Part shown: piece by piece, positions 8,392 through 18,600 of the stretch | How the letters are laid out: each line of letters opens with the position of its first letter | Position numbering within the stretch: position 1 is the first letter of the stretch | Source of the DNA: a bacterium | Lineage (GTDB): Bacteria > Electryoneota > AABM5-125-24 > Hatepunaeales > Hatepunaeaceae | Direction of reading: 5' to 3' | DNA: 42,269 nt | Assembly (NCBI GenBank): GCA_021734165.1 | Contig: JAIPJL010000013.1 | Span: forward strand, 1-42,269 | Notes under the pieces: model-generated | The model's database searches: none | Told to the model about the DNA's origin: nothing | The model's input: only the letters and a program-made list of their open reading frames with translations | Position numbers and translations under genes: made by a program

Positions 8392-10332
8392 ATGTTTAAA
8401 AATCAAATCAACCCGTTTCGGGTGTTAATAACATTAGTTTTAATCACTTTCTTGATAGCAGGCTGTGGTGGAAAGAAAGAGGTAGAAGAAGAGGTCGCGC
8501 ATAAAATACCTGTCACTTATGAAGAAGTACCCCCCGGCGCCTTACCTGACGTCCCTGCCGAACTCGGCGGTGAAGGTTTTACCGGTGAAGGCTGGCAAAC
8601 CGATGATGATCTTGTTTCATTTGCCGATCCGAATGCTGTTAAAGGCGGAACATTTATCTGGTCAACTATGGAACTCCCACCAACTACGCGTATGATCGGT
8701 AAAGATTGTAATCACGCTCTTATATCTATGATAACTGGAATGATATATCAGGGTATGATCGGTACTGATCGTAACACACTTGAAACCGGACAGGGTCTTG
8801 CCACGCATTGGCAAATTTCAGAAGATAAAAGGACGTTTCGTTTTCGCCTCAATCCTAAAGCAAGATGGGCTGATGGTAGTCGTGTTACGACTAAGGATAT
8901 CATAGCCACATGGAAACTGCGCGTTGATCCTTCCATACTCTTTCCCTCTACTAACATTACTTTCGGATACTATGAGGAACCGATTGCTGAAAGTCCTTAT
9001 ATAGTCAGCGTTAAGACCACAGAGTTGAACTGGCGATTGTTTCTCTATTTCGGTGGTATGGGAATCCTGCCTGCCAAGTACATCAGCCATCTGAAGGGTT
9101 CAGATTATCTTAGAGAGTATCAATGGGAAATGCCTCCCGGCTCCGGTCCCTATGAGCTTAAAATGGAAAATATAAATAAAGGTGTTTCATGGACGGTTAC
9201 GCGGCGTGATAATTGGTGGGGCGCTGATGATCCCGAAAATAAAGGCACATCGAATTTCGATAATATTAAATTCCTTGTAGTGCCTGAACCAAGATTAGAA
9301 TTTGAGAAGTTTAAAAAGGGAGAGCTTGATTTCTATCTTGTTGGTCGTGCTCAATGGTGGATTGAAGAGACTGATTTTGATAATATCAAGCGTGGACTTA
9401 TTCAAAAACGTCGCGTCTATAATGATGAACCACAGGGTATTTCAGGACTTGTATTCAATATGCGTAAACCGCCTTTTGATGATATTCGGATGCGTAAGGC
9501 TATGGTTTATCTATGGGATCGTAAGAAATTGATAGAGAATCTCTTTTATAATGAATATGATTTCATGGACAGCTATTATACAGGCAGCATTTATGAGAAT
9601 CCTAATAATCCAAAGTATCGGTATGATCCCGATCTTGCTATAGAGTTGCTCTCCGAATGCGGATATACAAATCGCAACGAGCAGGGATTATTGGTTAATG
9701 CGAATGGCAATCCCCTGGAATTTGAACTTGCTTTTACAACCGGAATGGATCGAATTTGGACGGTATTTCAGCAAGATCTTGAGAAGATTGGTATAACCCT
9801 GAATCTTAAAGAAACCACACCTGCAACTAAATTCAAGATGGGCATGGAGCGAAAGTTCAAGATCGCTTTCCAGAGCTGGACAGGCTTGTTATATCCTAAT
9901 CCGGAAACATCCTGGGCGTCATGGCTGGCTGACAGCATGAATACAAACAACTTTTCCGGTTTAAAGGATGACAGGCTTGATGAGCTTCTAACGGAATATA
10001 ATGTCTGCTTTGATCAAAAACGTCGAGTTGAAATCATAAGGGAAATAGATGGTATTTTAATGCGGATTCAACCTTATGCTCTTGGATGGTATGGTCCATC
10101 GAGAAGAATGCTCTTCTGGAATAAATTTGGAATGCCGGAAGGTTATTGGCCCCGTACACTTGAATATTATTATGGGGTTCTCAATTACTGGTGGATTGAT
10201 CCTGAAAAAGAGAAGAAACTTGAAGAGGCTAAGCAAGATCCATCTATTCAGCTTGAAGTAGGTGATGTTGAGGTGAAATATTGGCTTGAATGGAACGAAA
10301 AGCACGGCAGAAAGTACAAGTCTGAATTTTAA
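8392..10332 (+). CDS. Peptide ABC transporter substrate-binding lipoprotein (SBP family 5, YejA/OppA-like)
   Basis: Captures peptides outside the membrane and delivers them to the permeases encoded next. I choose ATG 8392, not ATG 8371, because GGGGGGAGGAGG lies just upstream as a very strong ribosome binding site; this gives 646 residues. Residues 1-25 are a lipoprotein signal (LITLVLITFLIAGC, Cys25). FADPNAVKGGTFIWS and the family-5 hallmark ISEDKRTFRFRLNPKARWAD with TTKDIIATWKL follow, then DIRMRKAMVYLWDRKKLIEN. FADPNAVKGG resembles the YejA start of the mature chain. The C-terminus is rich in Trp and Tyr, as usual for this family. It is the first gene of a five-gene transporter unit. Confidence 0.92.
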   Translation: MFKNQINPFRVLITLVLITFLIAGCGGKKEVEEEVAHKIPVTYEEVPPGALPDVPAELGGEGFTGEGWQTDDDLVSFADPNAVKGGTFIWSTMELPPTTRMIGKDCNHALISMITGMIYQGMIGTDRNTLETGQGLATHWQISEDKRTFRFRLNPKARWADGSRVTTKDIIATWKLRVDPSILFPSTNITFGYYEEPIAESPYIVSVKTTELNWRLFLYFGGMGILPAKYISHLKGSDYLREYQWEMPPGSGPYELKMENINKGVSWTVTRRDNWWGADDPENKGTSNFDNIKFLVVPEPRLEFEKFKKGELDFYLVGRAQWWIEETDFDNIKRGLIQKRRVYNDEPQGISGLVFNMRKPPFDDIRMRKAMVYLWDRKKLIENLFYNEYDFMDSYYTGSIYENPNNPKYRYDPDLAIELLSECGYTNRNEQGLLVNANGNPLEFELAFTTGMDRIWTVFQQDLEKIGITLNLKETTPATKFKMGMERKFKIAFQSWTGLLYPNPETSWASWLADSMNTNNFSGLKDDRLDELLTEYNVCFDQKRRVEIIREIDGILMRIQPYALGWYGPSRRMLFWNKFGMPEGYWPRTLEYYYGVLNYWWIDPEKEKKLEEAKQDPSIQLEVGDVEVKYWLEWNEKHGRKYKSEF

Positions 10333-10349
10333 TCCGGGAGTATAACTGA

Positions 10350-11480
10350 ATGGGTGGCTTAACAAGCTATTTTGCGCGTCGTCTTTTATTGCTTATACCG
10401 ACATTTATTGGTATAACGATTCTGGTTTTCACTATCATGCAGTTTGTGCCCGGCGGACCTCTTGAGCAGGAACTGCTTAAACTCCGCGCAGGTGGCGCAA
10501 TGGGCGGTAGCGGTGGAATTGAAGGCGGTAAAGGGGGCAGTGGTGGATTTGAACCGATAGAAATTCCCCAGGACGCTCTGGATGAGATGAAGAAATTCTA
10601 TGGACTTGATAAACCAATTCCGATACGTTATCTGAACTGGTTCTGGAACATTCTGCATCTCGACCTCGGTAAGTCTTATGTATATTCAGAACCGGTCTGG
10701 GATGTTATTAAAGCCCGCTTTCCGGTTTCAATATATTTCGGATTATTCGGTCTGATACTTTCCTATTCGGTCTGTATTCCGCTGGGAGTAATGAAAGCAG
10801 TTAAACATGGTTCCAAGTTCGACTTAGGAAGCAGTATTTTGGTTTTCGTAGGATATTCGACACCTGGCTGGGCTTTGGGAGCTGTATTAGTAGTTTTACT
10901 CGGTGGAGGCAGCTTCTGGGATGTTTTTCCTCTCGGTGATTTTCGCGCTGAAAACTGGGAAGGAGTTGCTGAAGGGATCAGGAACCTCTACTCAAATGAG
11001 GCTCAGCTCAAGTATGTTGGCAAACTTTGGAATGATCTGCCATTCGTGGTTCGTGCTCTCGATCAAATTCATCATACTGTTCTGCCACTATTTGCCTGGA
11101 CGGTTGCCCAGTTTGCAATTTTGACAATGCTGATGAAAAACTCGCTAATGGAGAACCTTGGGCAGGATTATGTAAGAACCGCTTTCGCAAAGGGGCTGCA
11201 TGAAAAGCGTGTGATCTTTGTTCATGCACTCCGTAATTCGCTTATTCCAATTGCAACCGGTTTAGGTCATGTGATCGGTATCATACTTGCCGGTTCATAC
11301 CTGATTGAGAAGATGTTTAACATCAACGGTTTCGGACTGCTGGGTTTCAATTCACTTGTCAAACGTGACTATCCGATTGTACTTGGCACGGTAGTTATCG
11401 GCAGTCTTCTAAGGCTTACAGGAAACATTCTTTCGGATGTTTTCTATGCTCTCGTAGATCCTCGAATTCGGTTCAAGTAA
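10350..11480 (+). CDS. Peptide ABC transporter permease, YejB/OppB-like
   Basis: A 376-residue inner-membrane permease of the BPD_transp_1 family. It has six expected membrane segments, the first being LLLIPTFIGITILVFTIMQF, and PGGP directly after it as in all OppB-type proteins. The coupling-helix region reads TAFAKGLHEKRVIFVHALRN (the EAA loop), and it ends NILSDVFYALVDPRIRFK, very like YejB. The first extracytoplasmic loop contains a glycine-rich stretch (GGAMGGSGGIEGGKGGSGG, about residues 48-69), where YejB also has a longer loop than OppB. ATG 10350 is 17 bases after the substrate-binding protein stop with CGGGAG upstream. It pairs with the YejE-like subunit that follows. Confidence 0.93.
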   Translation: MGGLTSYFARRLLLLIPTFIGITILVFTIMQFVPGGPLEQELLKLRAGGAMGGSGGIEGGKGGSGGFEPIEIPQDALDEMKKFYGLDKPIPIRYLNWFWNILHLDLGKSYVYSEPVWDVIKARFPVSIYFGLFGLILSYSVCIPLGVMKAVKHGSKFDLGSSILVFVGYSTPGWALGAVLVVLLGGGSFWDVFPLGDFRAENWEGVAEGIRNLYSNEAQLKYVGKLWNDLPFVVRALDQIHHTVLPLFAWTVAQFAILTMLMKNSLMENLGQDYVRTAFAKGLHEKRVIFVHALRNSLIPIATGLGHVIGIILAGSYLIEKMFNINGFGLLGFNSLVKRDYPIVLGTVVIGSLLRLTGNILSDVFYALVDPRIRFK

Positions 11481-11489
11481 GGTTTTCAA

Positions 11490-13202
11490 ATGGCAGCTAA
11501 AAAAACAAGCAAGACAGGCTACAGTTCCGAATCAGTGATGAAAAAGCGGCTTCGTAAGTTTCGCTCTATCAAGAGAGGATACTATTCGTTTATCATCATT
11601 GTTTCGCTATATATAATTTCCTTCTTCTGCCCTTTGCTGATGAATTACAAGGCGTGGGTGGTGAAATACGACGGTAAACTGTACTTCCCGATAGCCAAAT
11701 ACAGAACGACGGAATTTTTCCATCAGGATATTCATGGCGAGATGCTGTTTAAAATTGATTACATGAAACAGCCGGGCATGTTCCTCGCCAAGCTGCATAC
11801 AGGCAGCGATCCGGTATCTGAGTACTTAAATACCCAGTTGTCGCCGACTACCAAGGATTTGGCAAATCATTATCTATCATCACTATCTGTTCAAGATGAA
11901 CTGCTTGAGGTTCTGAGGAATGACCTCGATAAGATAAGTCAAAAGAAGATAGATTTTGAAAACAAGGATTTTAGCTCTGAAGATTACAGGGCTGTAATTG
12001 ACGATCTACAAAACAAAATAAACAACAATCCCCTTCCAGCCGATCTTTTTACTTTCACAATAAAACTACTTAGTGGTGAAGAGCCTGTTTACAAATATCT
12101 TAAGCGTGAATTTGCTTATGACACACGCAACAAACTTAGTGAATTTATCAATGCTGAGCCTTTAAGTCCTGAACTTCAGTCTTCACTCGTTGCAGATGTT
12201 CGAAGGATTCTTAAGGGTGAACTTATTTATAACGAAGAGCGCTTTGCCGGCATTAAACTGGTAAGTGGGACATATACTCTGTTAGAGAAAGCGAAGAAGG
12301 TTGAAGGCAAGGATCTGATTCGATTGAACAGACTGGTGCTCGGTGATGCATTCCGCAAGGAGATAGAGCTTGAAAGGATATACGGTGAGGCAAATTACCG
12401 TTTGCTTAAACAGCAATTAAAGGAAGAGAACGCCGGTAACTGGGCTTTGATGCCTTTGTATCCATACGGTCCTTACGAGAGCCTGCTTGTGCCAAACACC
12501 GAGCCGCCTAATCCTCCTTCGAGAGAGCATTGGTTTGGAACTGATGACAGGGGGCGTGACGTGTTCGTACGTCTTGCTTATGGTTTTAATGTCTCAATCT
12601 CCTTTTCGCTTTGTGTGCTTTTTATATCATACTTAATTGGTGTTTCAATAGGTGCTTCACTGGGTTACTTTGGTGGTAGGTATGATATAATTATGCAACG
12701 CTTCATTGAAATCTGGTCGGCATTGCCATTTCTCTATACCGTGATGATAATCAGTTCACTTGTCCAGCCAACTTTCTTCTTACTGGTTTTCATAATGATG
12801 TTTGTCAGTTGGATGGGGATGACCTACTTTATCAGGGGTGAGTTTTACCGCGAAAAGGCAAAGGATTATGTTCATGCTGCAATTGCGATGGGAGCTTCTG
12901 ATTTTACGATTGTTTTCAAGCATATATTGCCTAATGCTCTGACTCCCGTTATCACTTTCGCGCCGTTTGCGGTTGTGTCGGGAATTGGTACTTTGGTTGG
13001 ACTTGATTATCTCGGTTTCGGTCTGCCACCACCGACCGCATCATGGGGCGAGATGATCAGGCAGGGTATGGCGAACATATTCTCCTGGTGGATGGTCTTA
13101 TTCACGTTCTCACTACTGTTTATGACATTGTTGTTGGTGGTATTTGTTGGAGAAGCAATAAGAGAAGCTTTCGATCCCAGGACGTTCTCAAGGTTGAGAT
13201 AA
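11490..13202 (+). CDS. Peptide ABC transporter permease, YejE/OppC-like, with large extra domain
   Basis: Second permease subunit, 570 residues against about 300-350 in the family. Residues 1-50 have the OppC-type N-terminus and first membrane segment, and YDGKLYFPIAKY recalls YejE. The transport domain resumes at EPPNPPSREHWFGTDDRGRD and continues through IGASLGYFGGRYDIIMQRFI, the EAA loop (AAIAMGASDFTIVFKHILPN) and LDYLGFGLPP to the end FVGEAIREAFDPR. Between them, about residues 92-310, is a hydrophilic helical insert with internal repeats (KLHTGSDPVSEYL, later KLLSGEEPVYKYLKREF). By topology the insert should be outside the membrane, next to the substrate-binding protein. Its function is unknown. 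Confidence 0.92.
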   Translation: MAAKKTSKTGYSSESVMKKRLRKFRSIKRGYYSFIIIVSLYIISFFCPLLMNYKAWVVKYDGKLYFPIAKYRTTEFFHQDIHGEMLFKIDYMKQPGMFLAKLHTGSDPVSEYLNTQLSPTTKDLANHYLSSLSVQDELLEVLRNDLDKISQKKIDFENKDFSSEDYRAVIDDLQNKINNNPLPADLFTFTIKLLSGEEPVYKYLKREFAYDTRNKLSEFINAEPLSPELQSSLVADVRRILKGELIYNEERFAGIKLVSGTYTLLEKAKKVEGKDLIRLNRLVLGDAFRKEIELERIYGEANYRLLKQQLKEENAGNWALMPLYPYGPYESLLVPNTEPPNPPSREHWFGTDDRGRDVFVRLAYGFNVSISFSLCVLFISYLIGVSIGASLGYFGGRYDIIMQRFIEIWSALPFLYTVMIISSLVQPTFFLLVFIMMFVSWMGMTYFIRGEFYREKAKDYVHAAIAMGASDFTIVFKHILPNALTPVITFAPFAVVSGIGTLVGLDYLGFGLPPPTASWGEMIRQGMANIFSWWMVLFTFSLLFMTLLLVVFVGEAIREAFDPRTFSRLR

Positions 13203-13227
13203 CGCAAGTTTGTAAATGCATCTGTTT

Positions 13228-13307
13228 CAGTAGGACAAACATTCCTGTTTGTCAGTTAAACGTTTTCACCTAACGGTGAATGACAAGTAAGAATACTTGT
13301 CCTACTG
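13228..13307 (+). repeat. Cloverleaf palindromic element, family CAGTAG, intergenic copy
   Basis: The outer stem CAGTAG (13228-13233) / CTACTG (13302-13307) closes three hairpins. They are GACAAACA-TTCC-TGTTTGTC (13234-13253), TTCACC-TAAC-GGTGAA (13265-13280) and GACAAGTA-AGAA-TACTTGTC (13282-13301). All stems are perfect. An alternative fold pairs the outer 11 bases, CAGTAGGACAA with TTGTCCTACTG. It fills most of the 149-base gap between the permease and ATPase genes of one transporter. Related copies lie inside the giant coding sequence at 30241, 30412 and 34677. Confidence 0.9.
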
Positions 13308-13351
13308 ACGTCCATATTTAGATTTTAATCACATTTTTTCATAGATACTTA

Positions 13352-14365
13352 ATGATTAAAGACGAAATACTCATTGAAGTCAAGGATCTGAAAACCTACT
13401 TCAAAACCGAAGCTGGACTTGCCAAAGCTGTTGACGGAGTGAGCTTTGATATCAGGAAAGGTGAAGTGCTTGGTATAGTAGGGGAATCAGGTTCCGGTAA
13501 ATCAGTCACCGCTTTATCGTTGATTCGGTTGATTCCAAATCCTCCTGGCGATATTGTATCCGGTGAGGTGAATTATGATGGTCGCAATCTGCTTGGTATT
13601 CCCCTTGAGGAGATGTACAAAGTACGCGGTAAAGAGATTGCAATGATCTTTCAGGAACCGATGACTTCATTAAATCCTGTTTTCACAGTTGGTATGCAGG
13701 TTGAAGAGATCGTGCGCTATCATCACTTTGTGGATGAACACGGAGTATTTGATCATGCTGTAAAAATGCTTGAGAGCGTGGGGATTTCTCAGGCTGCCAC
13801 GCGCATGAAGGACTACCCGCACCAGTTCTCCGGAGGTATGCGCCAGCGTGTGATGATCGCTATGGCTCTCGCCTGCGATCCGGCTCTTCTGATCGCCGAC
13901 GAACCGACCACAGCTCTTGATGTTACGATCCAGGCGCAGATCATCGATCTGATGCTTACTCTTCAGGATAGACGACCGGGCGCTGCGATCATGCTGATCA
14001 CCCATGACCTGGCTGTCGTGGCTGAAACCTGTCAAAGGGTGATCGTCATGTATGGCGGGATGATTCAGGAAATGGCTGACATAGAACCCTTATTTGAAGA
14101 ACCGCTGCATCCATACACTCTTGGATTGCTCAAATCACTGCCGAGACCTGACATTCAGAAGCAGCACCGTCTTAATACGATTCCGGGCGTTGTACCAAGT
14201 ATTCTCAACTTCCCTCCGGGCTGCAAGTTCTCCAACCGCTGTGAGAAAGCTTTCGCAAAGTGCACCCGAAGTGAACCAAAGCTTGAGGAAGTTAAACCCG
14301 GACATTGGGTAAGATGTCACCTGTTCACCGGTTCAGACCATGAATCAGGAGGTCAAGATGAGTAA
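13352..14365 (+). CDS. Peptide ABC transporter ATPase, DppD/OppD-like
   Basis: The first of two ATPases that power the importer at the cytosolic face. The 337-residue product has Walker [15 protein letters not shown]-loop [15 protein letters not shown] signature [20 protein letters not shown], Walker [15 protein letters not shown] and H-loop LITHDL. The C-terminal oligopeptide-transporter domain has the Cys-rich part [17 protein letters not shown], which in OppD/DppD relatives binds an iron-sulfur cluster. ATG 13352 has a poor ribosome binding site. The gap to the upstream permease holds a cloverleaf palindrome, so this gene may be less expressed than the permeases or have its own start of transcription. 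Confidence 0.94.
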   Translation: MIKDEILIEVKDLKTYFKTEAGLAKAVDGVSFDIRKGEVLGIVGESGSGKSVTALSLIRLIPNPPGDIVSGEVNYDGRNLLGIPLEEMYKVRGKEIAMIFQEPMTSLNPVFTVGMQVEEIVRYHHFVDEHGVFDHAVKMLESVGISQAATRMKDYPHQFSGGMRQRVMIAMALACDPALLIADEPTTALDVTIQAQIIDLMLTLQDRRPGAAIMLITHDLAVVAETCQRVIVMYGGMIQEMADIEPLFEEPLHPYTLGLLKSLPRPDIQKQHRLNTIPGVVPSILNFPPGCKFSNRCEKAFAKCTRSEPKLEEVKPGHWVRCHLFTGSDHESGGQDE

Positions 14366-15368
14366 AGGACAGAAGATAGTCCAGGTCAAAGACCTCAAGG
14401 TTCGCTTCCCTATTTTTGGTGGCGTCTTTCTTGGTAAGCTCGCTGAAGTTAAGGCGGTTGATGGTGTGACGTTTGATCTAAATGAGGGTGAAACGCTTGG
14501 ATTAGTTGGTGAATCCGGCTGCGGTAAAACGACAGTTGGCAGAGCAATGATTAACATCCTTTATTTTACGGCACAGGATGTAACCATCGAAGGCGAGATT
14601 TTACTGCGAACCAAAAAAGGGGAAGTGGACGTAACTAAGCTTAAGTCAAAGAAAGCTATGCGTCCTTACCGCTCTGAGATTCAGATGATCTTCCAGGATC
14701 CATTCGCTTCACTGAATCCACGTTTGACCGTTGCTAAGATCGTCGAAGAGCCTCTGTTAATTCATACTAAGATGAACAGATCTGAACGCTTAGATCGTGT
14801 AGGTTGGCTGCTCGAAAAGGTTGGCTTGAATCCTGAGCAGGCTGAACGTTATCCACATGAGTTCTCCGGTGGTCAACGTCAGCGTATTGGTATTGCACGG
14901 GCACTTGCTACGAATCCGGAAGTTATCATTGCCGACGAGCCTGTTTCTGCTTTGGATGTATCTATTCAGGCACAGGTTATCAATTTGCTACAGGACTTAC
15001 AGGATGAATTTGGTCTGACTTTCTTGTTTATTGCTCATGATCTGTCGGTTGTCGAGCATATTTCGCAGCGGATTGCTGTAATGTATCTCGGAAATATCAT
15101 GGAGATCGGACCGGCGGATTTGGTATATAAACAACCGTTGCACCCATATCCAAAGGCATTATTATCTGCGGTTCCGCTGCCGGATCCTAAAGGAGCCAAG
15201 AATCGTGAACGAATCATTCTGCACGGTGATGTGCCTTCACCGTTGCGTAAACCATCCGGTTGCGGTTTCAGGACACGCTGTCCGATTGCGAAACCAGACT
15301 GCGCCGAACGAGTACCGGAATTAAGGGATGTCGGAGACGGCAGGAAAGTCGCCTGTCCGTATGTCTGA
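14358..15368 (+). CDS. Peptide ABC transporter ATPase, DppF/OppF-like
   Basis: Second ATPase of the importer. The start ATG 14358 is chosen over ATG 14340 because AGGAGG (14347-14352) lies five bases before it; it overlaps the preceding stop by eight bases, so the two ATPases are coupled. The product is 336 residues with Walker A GESGCGKTTVGRA, Q-loop MIFQDPFASLNPRL, signature EFSGGQRQRIGIARALATNP, Walker B VIIADEPVSALDVS and H-loop FIAHDLSVVEH. The C-terminal CGFRTRCPIAKPDC provides the usual cysteine cluster. A segment of about 20 residues after the first strand region (EGEILLRTKKGEVDVTKLKS) is slightly longer than in classical OppF. Confidence 0.94.
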   Translation: MSKGQKIVQVKDLKVRFPIFGGVFLGKLAEVKAVDGVTFDLNEGETLGLVGESGCGKTTVGRAMINILYFTAQDVTIEGEILLRTKKGEVDVTKLKSKKAMRPYRSEIQMIFQDPFASLNPRLTVAKIVEEPLLIHTKMNRSERLDRVGWLLEKVGLNPEQAERYPHEFSGGQRQRIGIARALATNPEVIIADEPVSALDVSIQAQVINLLQDLQDEFGLTFLFIAHDLSVVEHISQRIAVMYLGNIMEIGPADLVYKQPLHPYPKALLSAVPLPDPKGAKNRERIILHGDVPSPLRKPSGCGFRTRCPIAKPDCAERVPELRDVGDGRKVACPYV

Positions 15369-15380
15369 TATTTAATGTAC

Positions 15381-15420
15381 AGTATCCCTTCCTAAAAATG
15401 AGGAAGGGATACTCGTTTAT
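15381..15420 (+). terminator. Intrinsic terminator after the transporter operon
   Basis: AGTATCCCTTCCT (15381-15393) pairs perfectly with AGGAAGGGATACT (15401-15413) around a 7-base loop. It is followed by CGTTTAT, a weak T tract. It starts 13 bases after the last ATPase stop. Being symmetric, it could also act on the opposite strand. Confidence 0.7.
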
Positions 15421-15543
15421 GACAAAAATCTTCTCAATACTGCAACGATCCTTTAAAAGTGTAAAAAATTTTAAAAATCTCCCCAAAGTGTCCTACATCA
15501 CACCGTTTCTCACCAGATTTGTTAACTTAAATATGGCAATTAC

Positions 15544-15574
15544 TTGACATTTGAGGACGGTCTTATCATATTAT
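15544..15574 (+). promoter_or_regulatory. Possible promoter of the giant gene
   Basis: TTGACA (15544-15549) is followed after 19 bases by TATTAT (15569-15574), in the AT-rich stretch before the 7,015-codon gene. The spacing is two bases longer than the ideal for a sigma-70 promoter. Bacteroidetes-type promoters use other boxes, so the call is tentative. The remainder of 15421-15667 holds no gene that I can support. Confidence 0.3.
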
Positions 15575-15667
15575 AAATGATGAGAAATCTCCAATTGTCA
15601 TCATGCAGTTGTAAATGCAGTTTATTTGGTAGTTTACATTAATTTCACACCTTCAGAGGGTAGAACG

Positions 15668-18600
15668 ATGAAATCTACAAAGTACGGCTTACACATCATA
15701 CTCTTTTCTTTTCTGCTGATTTCCTTTTCACATGCGGGAATTCTCCGTGTTCAGGACGACTACGAAACCATCCAGGGAGCTATCGACGCTTCTGAGGATG
15801 GCGATACCGTGCTGGTTGAACCGGGGACATATCTGGAAAATCTTGATATTCCTGATCACAGCATTGTGCTTGCAAGCCAATTTCTTTTCAGCGGTGATGA
15901 GCAACATATTACCAACACTATAATCGATGGTGATAGCGATGGTCGGGTGATCCTTGTTCATCGTTACGATGACGGCTTTGTAGCTATCATAGGATTCACT
16001 GTTCAAAATGGTTATGACACAAATGGAGGAGGAATTTATACATCCCGAAAGCAAACGCAAATTCGTAACTGTATTATCTCTAACAATGAAAGCCGTCGGG
16101 ATGGCGCTGGAATATGTGGTAATTACACATCGGATTTTACTATATCAGATTGCATCATTACTAATAATACCGCTGGAGCGTGGGGTGGAGGTTTAGAGTG
16201 CAACGGGAGGTTTAGTATTACAAATTGCATAATTCAAAATAATCAGGCTGAATTAGGAGGATGTGTATTTGCAAATGGCAACAACTCACCGTGGATAATT
16301 GGATCGTTAATAACCGGTAATTCTGCTGAAAGAGGAGGTGGTATTTACTGTAATGGATGGGCGACTGTACATATGGATCATTGCACAACAACCAACAACA
16401 GCGCAAGTGATGCCGGAGGCGCTGTATATTGCGCTGCTGCAGGAGAAATTATTGCAGAAAACTCCATTTTCTATTCTAACGAACCGGATGCCGTTTCATT
16501 TAATGCTGAAAGTTACGAAAATCTTGCTGTGTTCAGTTATTGCGATGTTGAAGGTGGAACGGTAAGAATGTATAATAACGACAATGGCGAGATTCGCTGG
16601 GATGACAGCAACATTGAAGAAGACCCATTATTTACAGATCCAGACAACGCTGATTACCATTTAACTGAAGACAGTCCCTGCATCGACGCCGGTGATCCTG
16701 ACGCCGACGCGGATCCCGATGAAACCCGTGCCGATATGGGAGCATATTACCATCCAAGACGTGATGAAGTGCTCAATGTTCCCGACGACTACGAGACCAT
16801 ACAGGCAGCTATAGATGCTGCCGAGGACGGTGATATTGTGCTGGTTGAACCCGGTACTTACACCGAAAACATCGACTTCAACGGCAAGAACATTACCGTT
16901 GCCAGCCTTTATCTGAATGATCCGGATGAAGACATCATTGACGAAACGATCATCGATGGTGATGGTGATGGGAATGTGGTGCGCTTCATGAGTGAGGAGA
17001 CAGAAAGAGCCGTTTTAATTGGTTTTACTATTCAGAATGGGCATCATCAAACAGGTGGTGGTATAAATGGAGAGGGTTCTTCACCTACCATCGCAAGATG
17101 CAAGATTATCCAGAATGATGCAAATTATGGAGGAGGAATATTTTTTTCAGAAGAATCTGCCCCGGTCATATCATATTGTGAAATACTTGGTAATACGGCT
17201 ATTGAGGGTGGAGGGATTATGCTTAACAACTGTCAGGAAGCTCAAATAGATCATTCTGTCATTGCGCTTAATTCTGAAGTTAACGATGGGGGAGGACTTG
17301 CTTTGTATAGGTGTGAATCAATGGATATCGATCATTGCCTGATTACATATAATTTCGCTCGTAATGGTGGAGGAGTATTTGCTTCAGAGTCTCAAATACG
17401 CTTCAGCAATTGTACAATTGTTAACAATCGAGCGCTCACCGGAAGAGGTGGTGGGATTCATAGCGATGGTGATGCGCAGGTAGATTTCAGCAATACCATT
17501 ATCTGGGACAATGCGCCTGCACAGGTGTATGCTGAGGGTGATGATTTTATTAACCGCTTCTCTTACAACGACGTTGAAGGCGGCGAGGACGATATTGAAA
17601 CCAACGGTGATGGCACATTTGCCTGGGGTGGCGGTAATATCAACGATGATCCGGAGTTTGTTGACGCCGGACACGGTGATTACCATTTAACCGAAGACAG
17701 CCCTTGCATTGACACAGGCGATCCGGACTCCCCCGAAGATCCCGACGAAACCCGCGCCGATATGGGCGCTTATTATTTTCATCAGCAGTACGAGGGGAAT
17801 GAGTTCACAGAACATAATATTGATGACGATTTTGGTCGAGCAGAATCGGTTTATGCAATAGATATCGACAGTGATGGAGATATTGATGTATTAGGAGCTG
17901 CGGCTGATGCAAGTGAAATCGCTTGGTGGGAGAATGATGGTGATGAAGGTTTTGAGAAACACACAATAAAAGATGAATTTGGATATGCTTACTGTGTTTA
18001 TGCCTCGGATGTGGATGATGATGGTGATATTGATGTGCTCGGAACAGCGTTAACAGGTTCTACCGTTTCATGGTGGGAAAATGACGGAGAGCAGGACTTC
18101 ACGGAGCATGTAATAGATAATGAGATTAGCTATCCTTCGTCAGTTCTCACGGCAGATATCGATGAGGATGGAGATGTTGATGTTATAGGAACGGCAAGCA
18201 GATCAGATGAAATCATCTGGTGGGAGAACGACGGAGATCAAAACTTCGAAAAGCATATTATCACAGATAATTACGATGGAGCACATGATGTCAGACCTAT
18301 CGATCTTGACAATGATGGAGACTGGGATTTAGTCAGTATTGGTTATGAAGGTGATTGTCTTACCTGGTGGGAGAATGACGGTGATCAGGAATTTACCAGG
18401 CGAGATATTGCAGATGATTTTGATGGAGCCATAGACCTGGATATAGTAGATCTGGATGCAGACGGTGACATTGATATTATCGGAACCGCATATGATGGCG
18501 CCGAAATTACCTGGTGGGAGAATGACGGTGATCAGAATTTCTCTGCTCATAATATCATAGATGATTTCAGTGGAGCGGTGGCGGTTCATTGTGCAGATTT

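Noticed and set aside
15626-15667. Earlier TTG start for the giant gene
   Set aside because: It would add 14 residues before a normal signal peptide and has no good ribosome binding site. ATG 15668 has AGAGGG upstream and starts with MKSTK.
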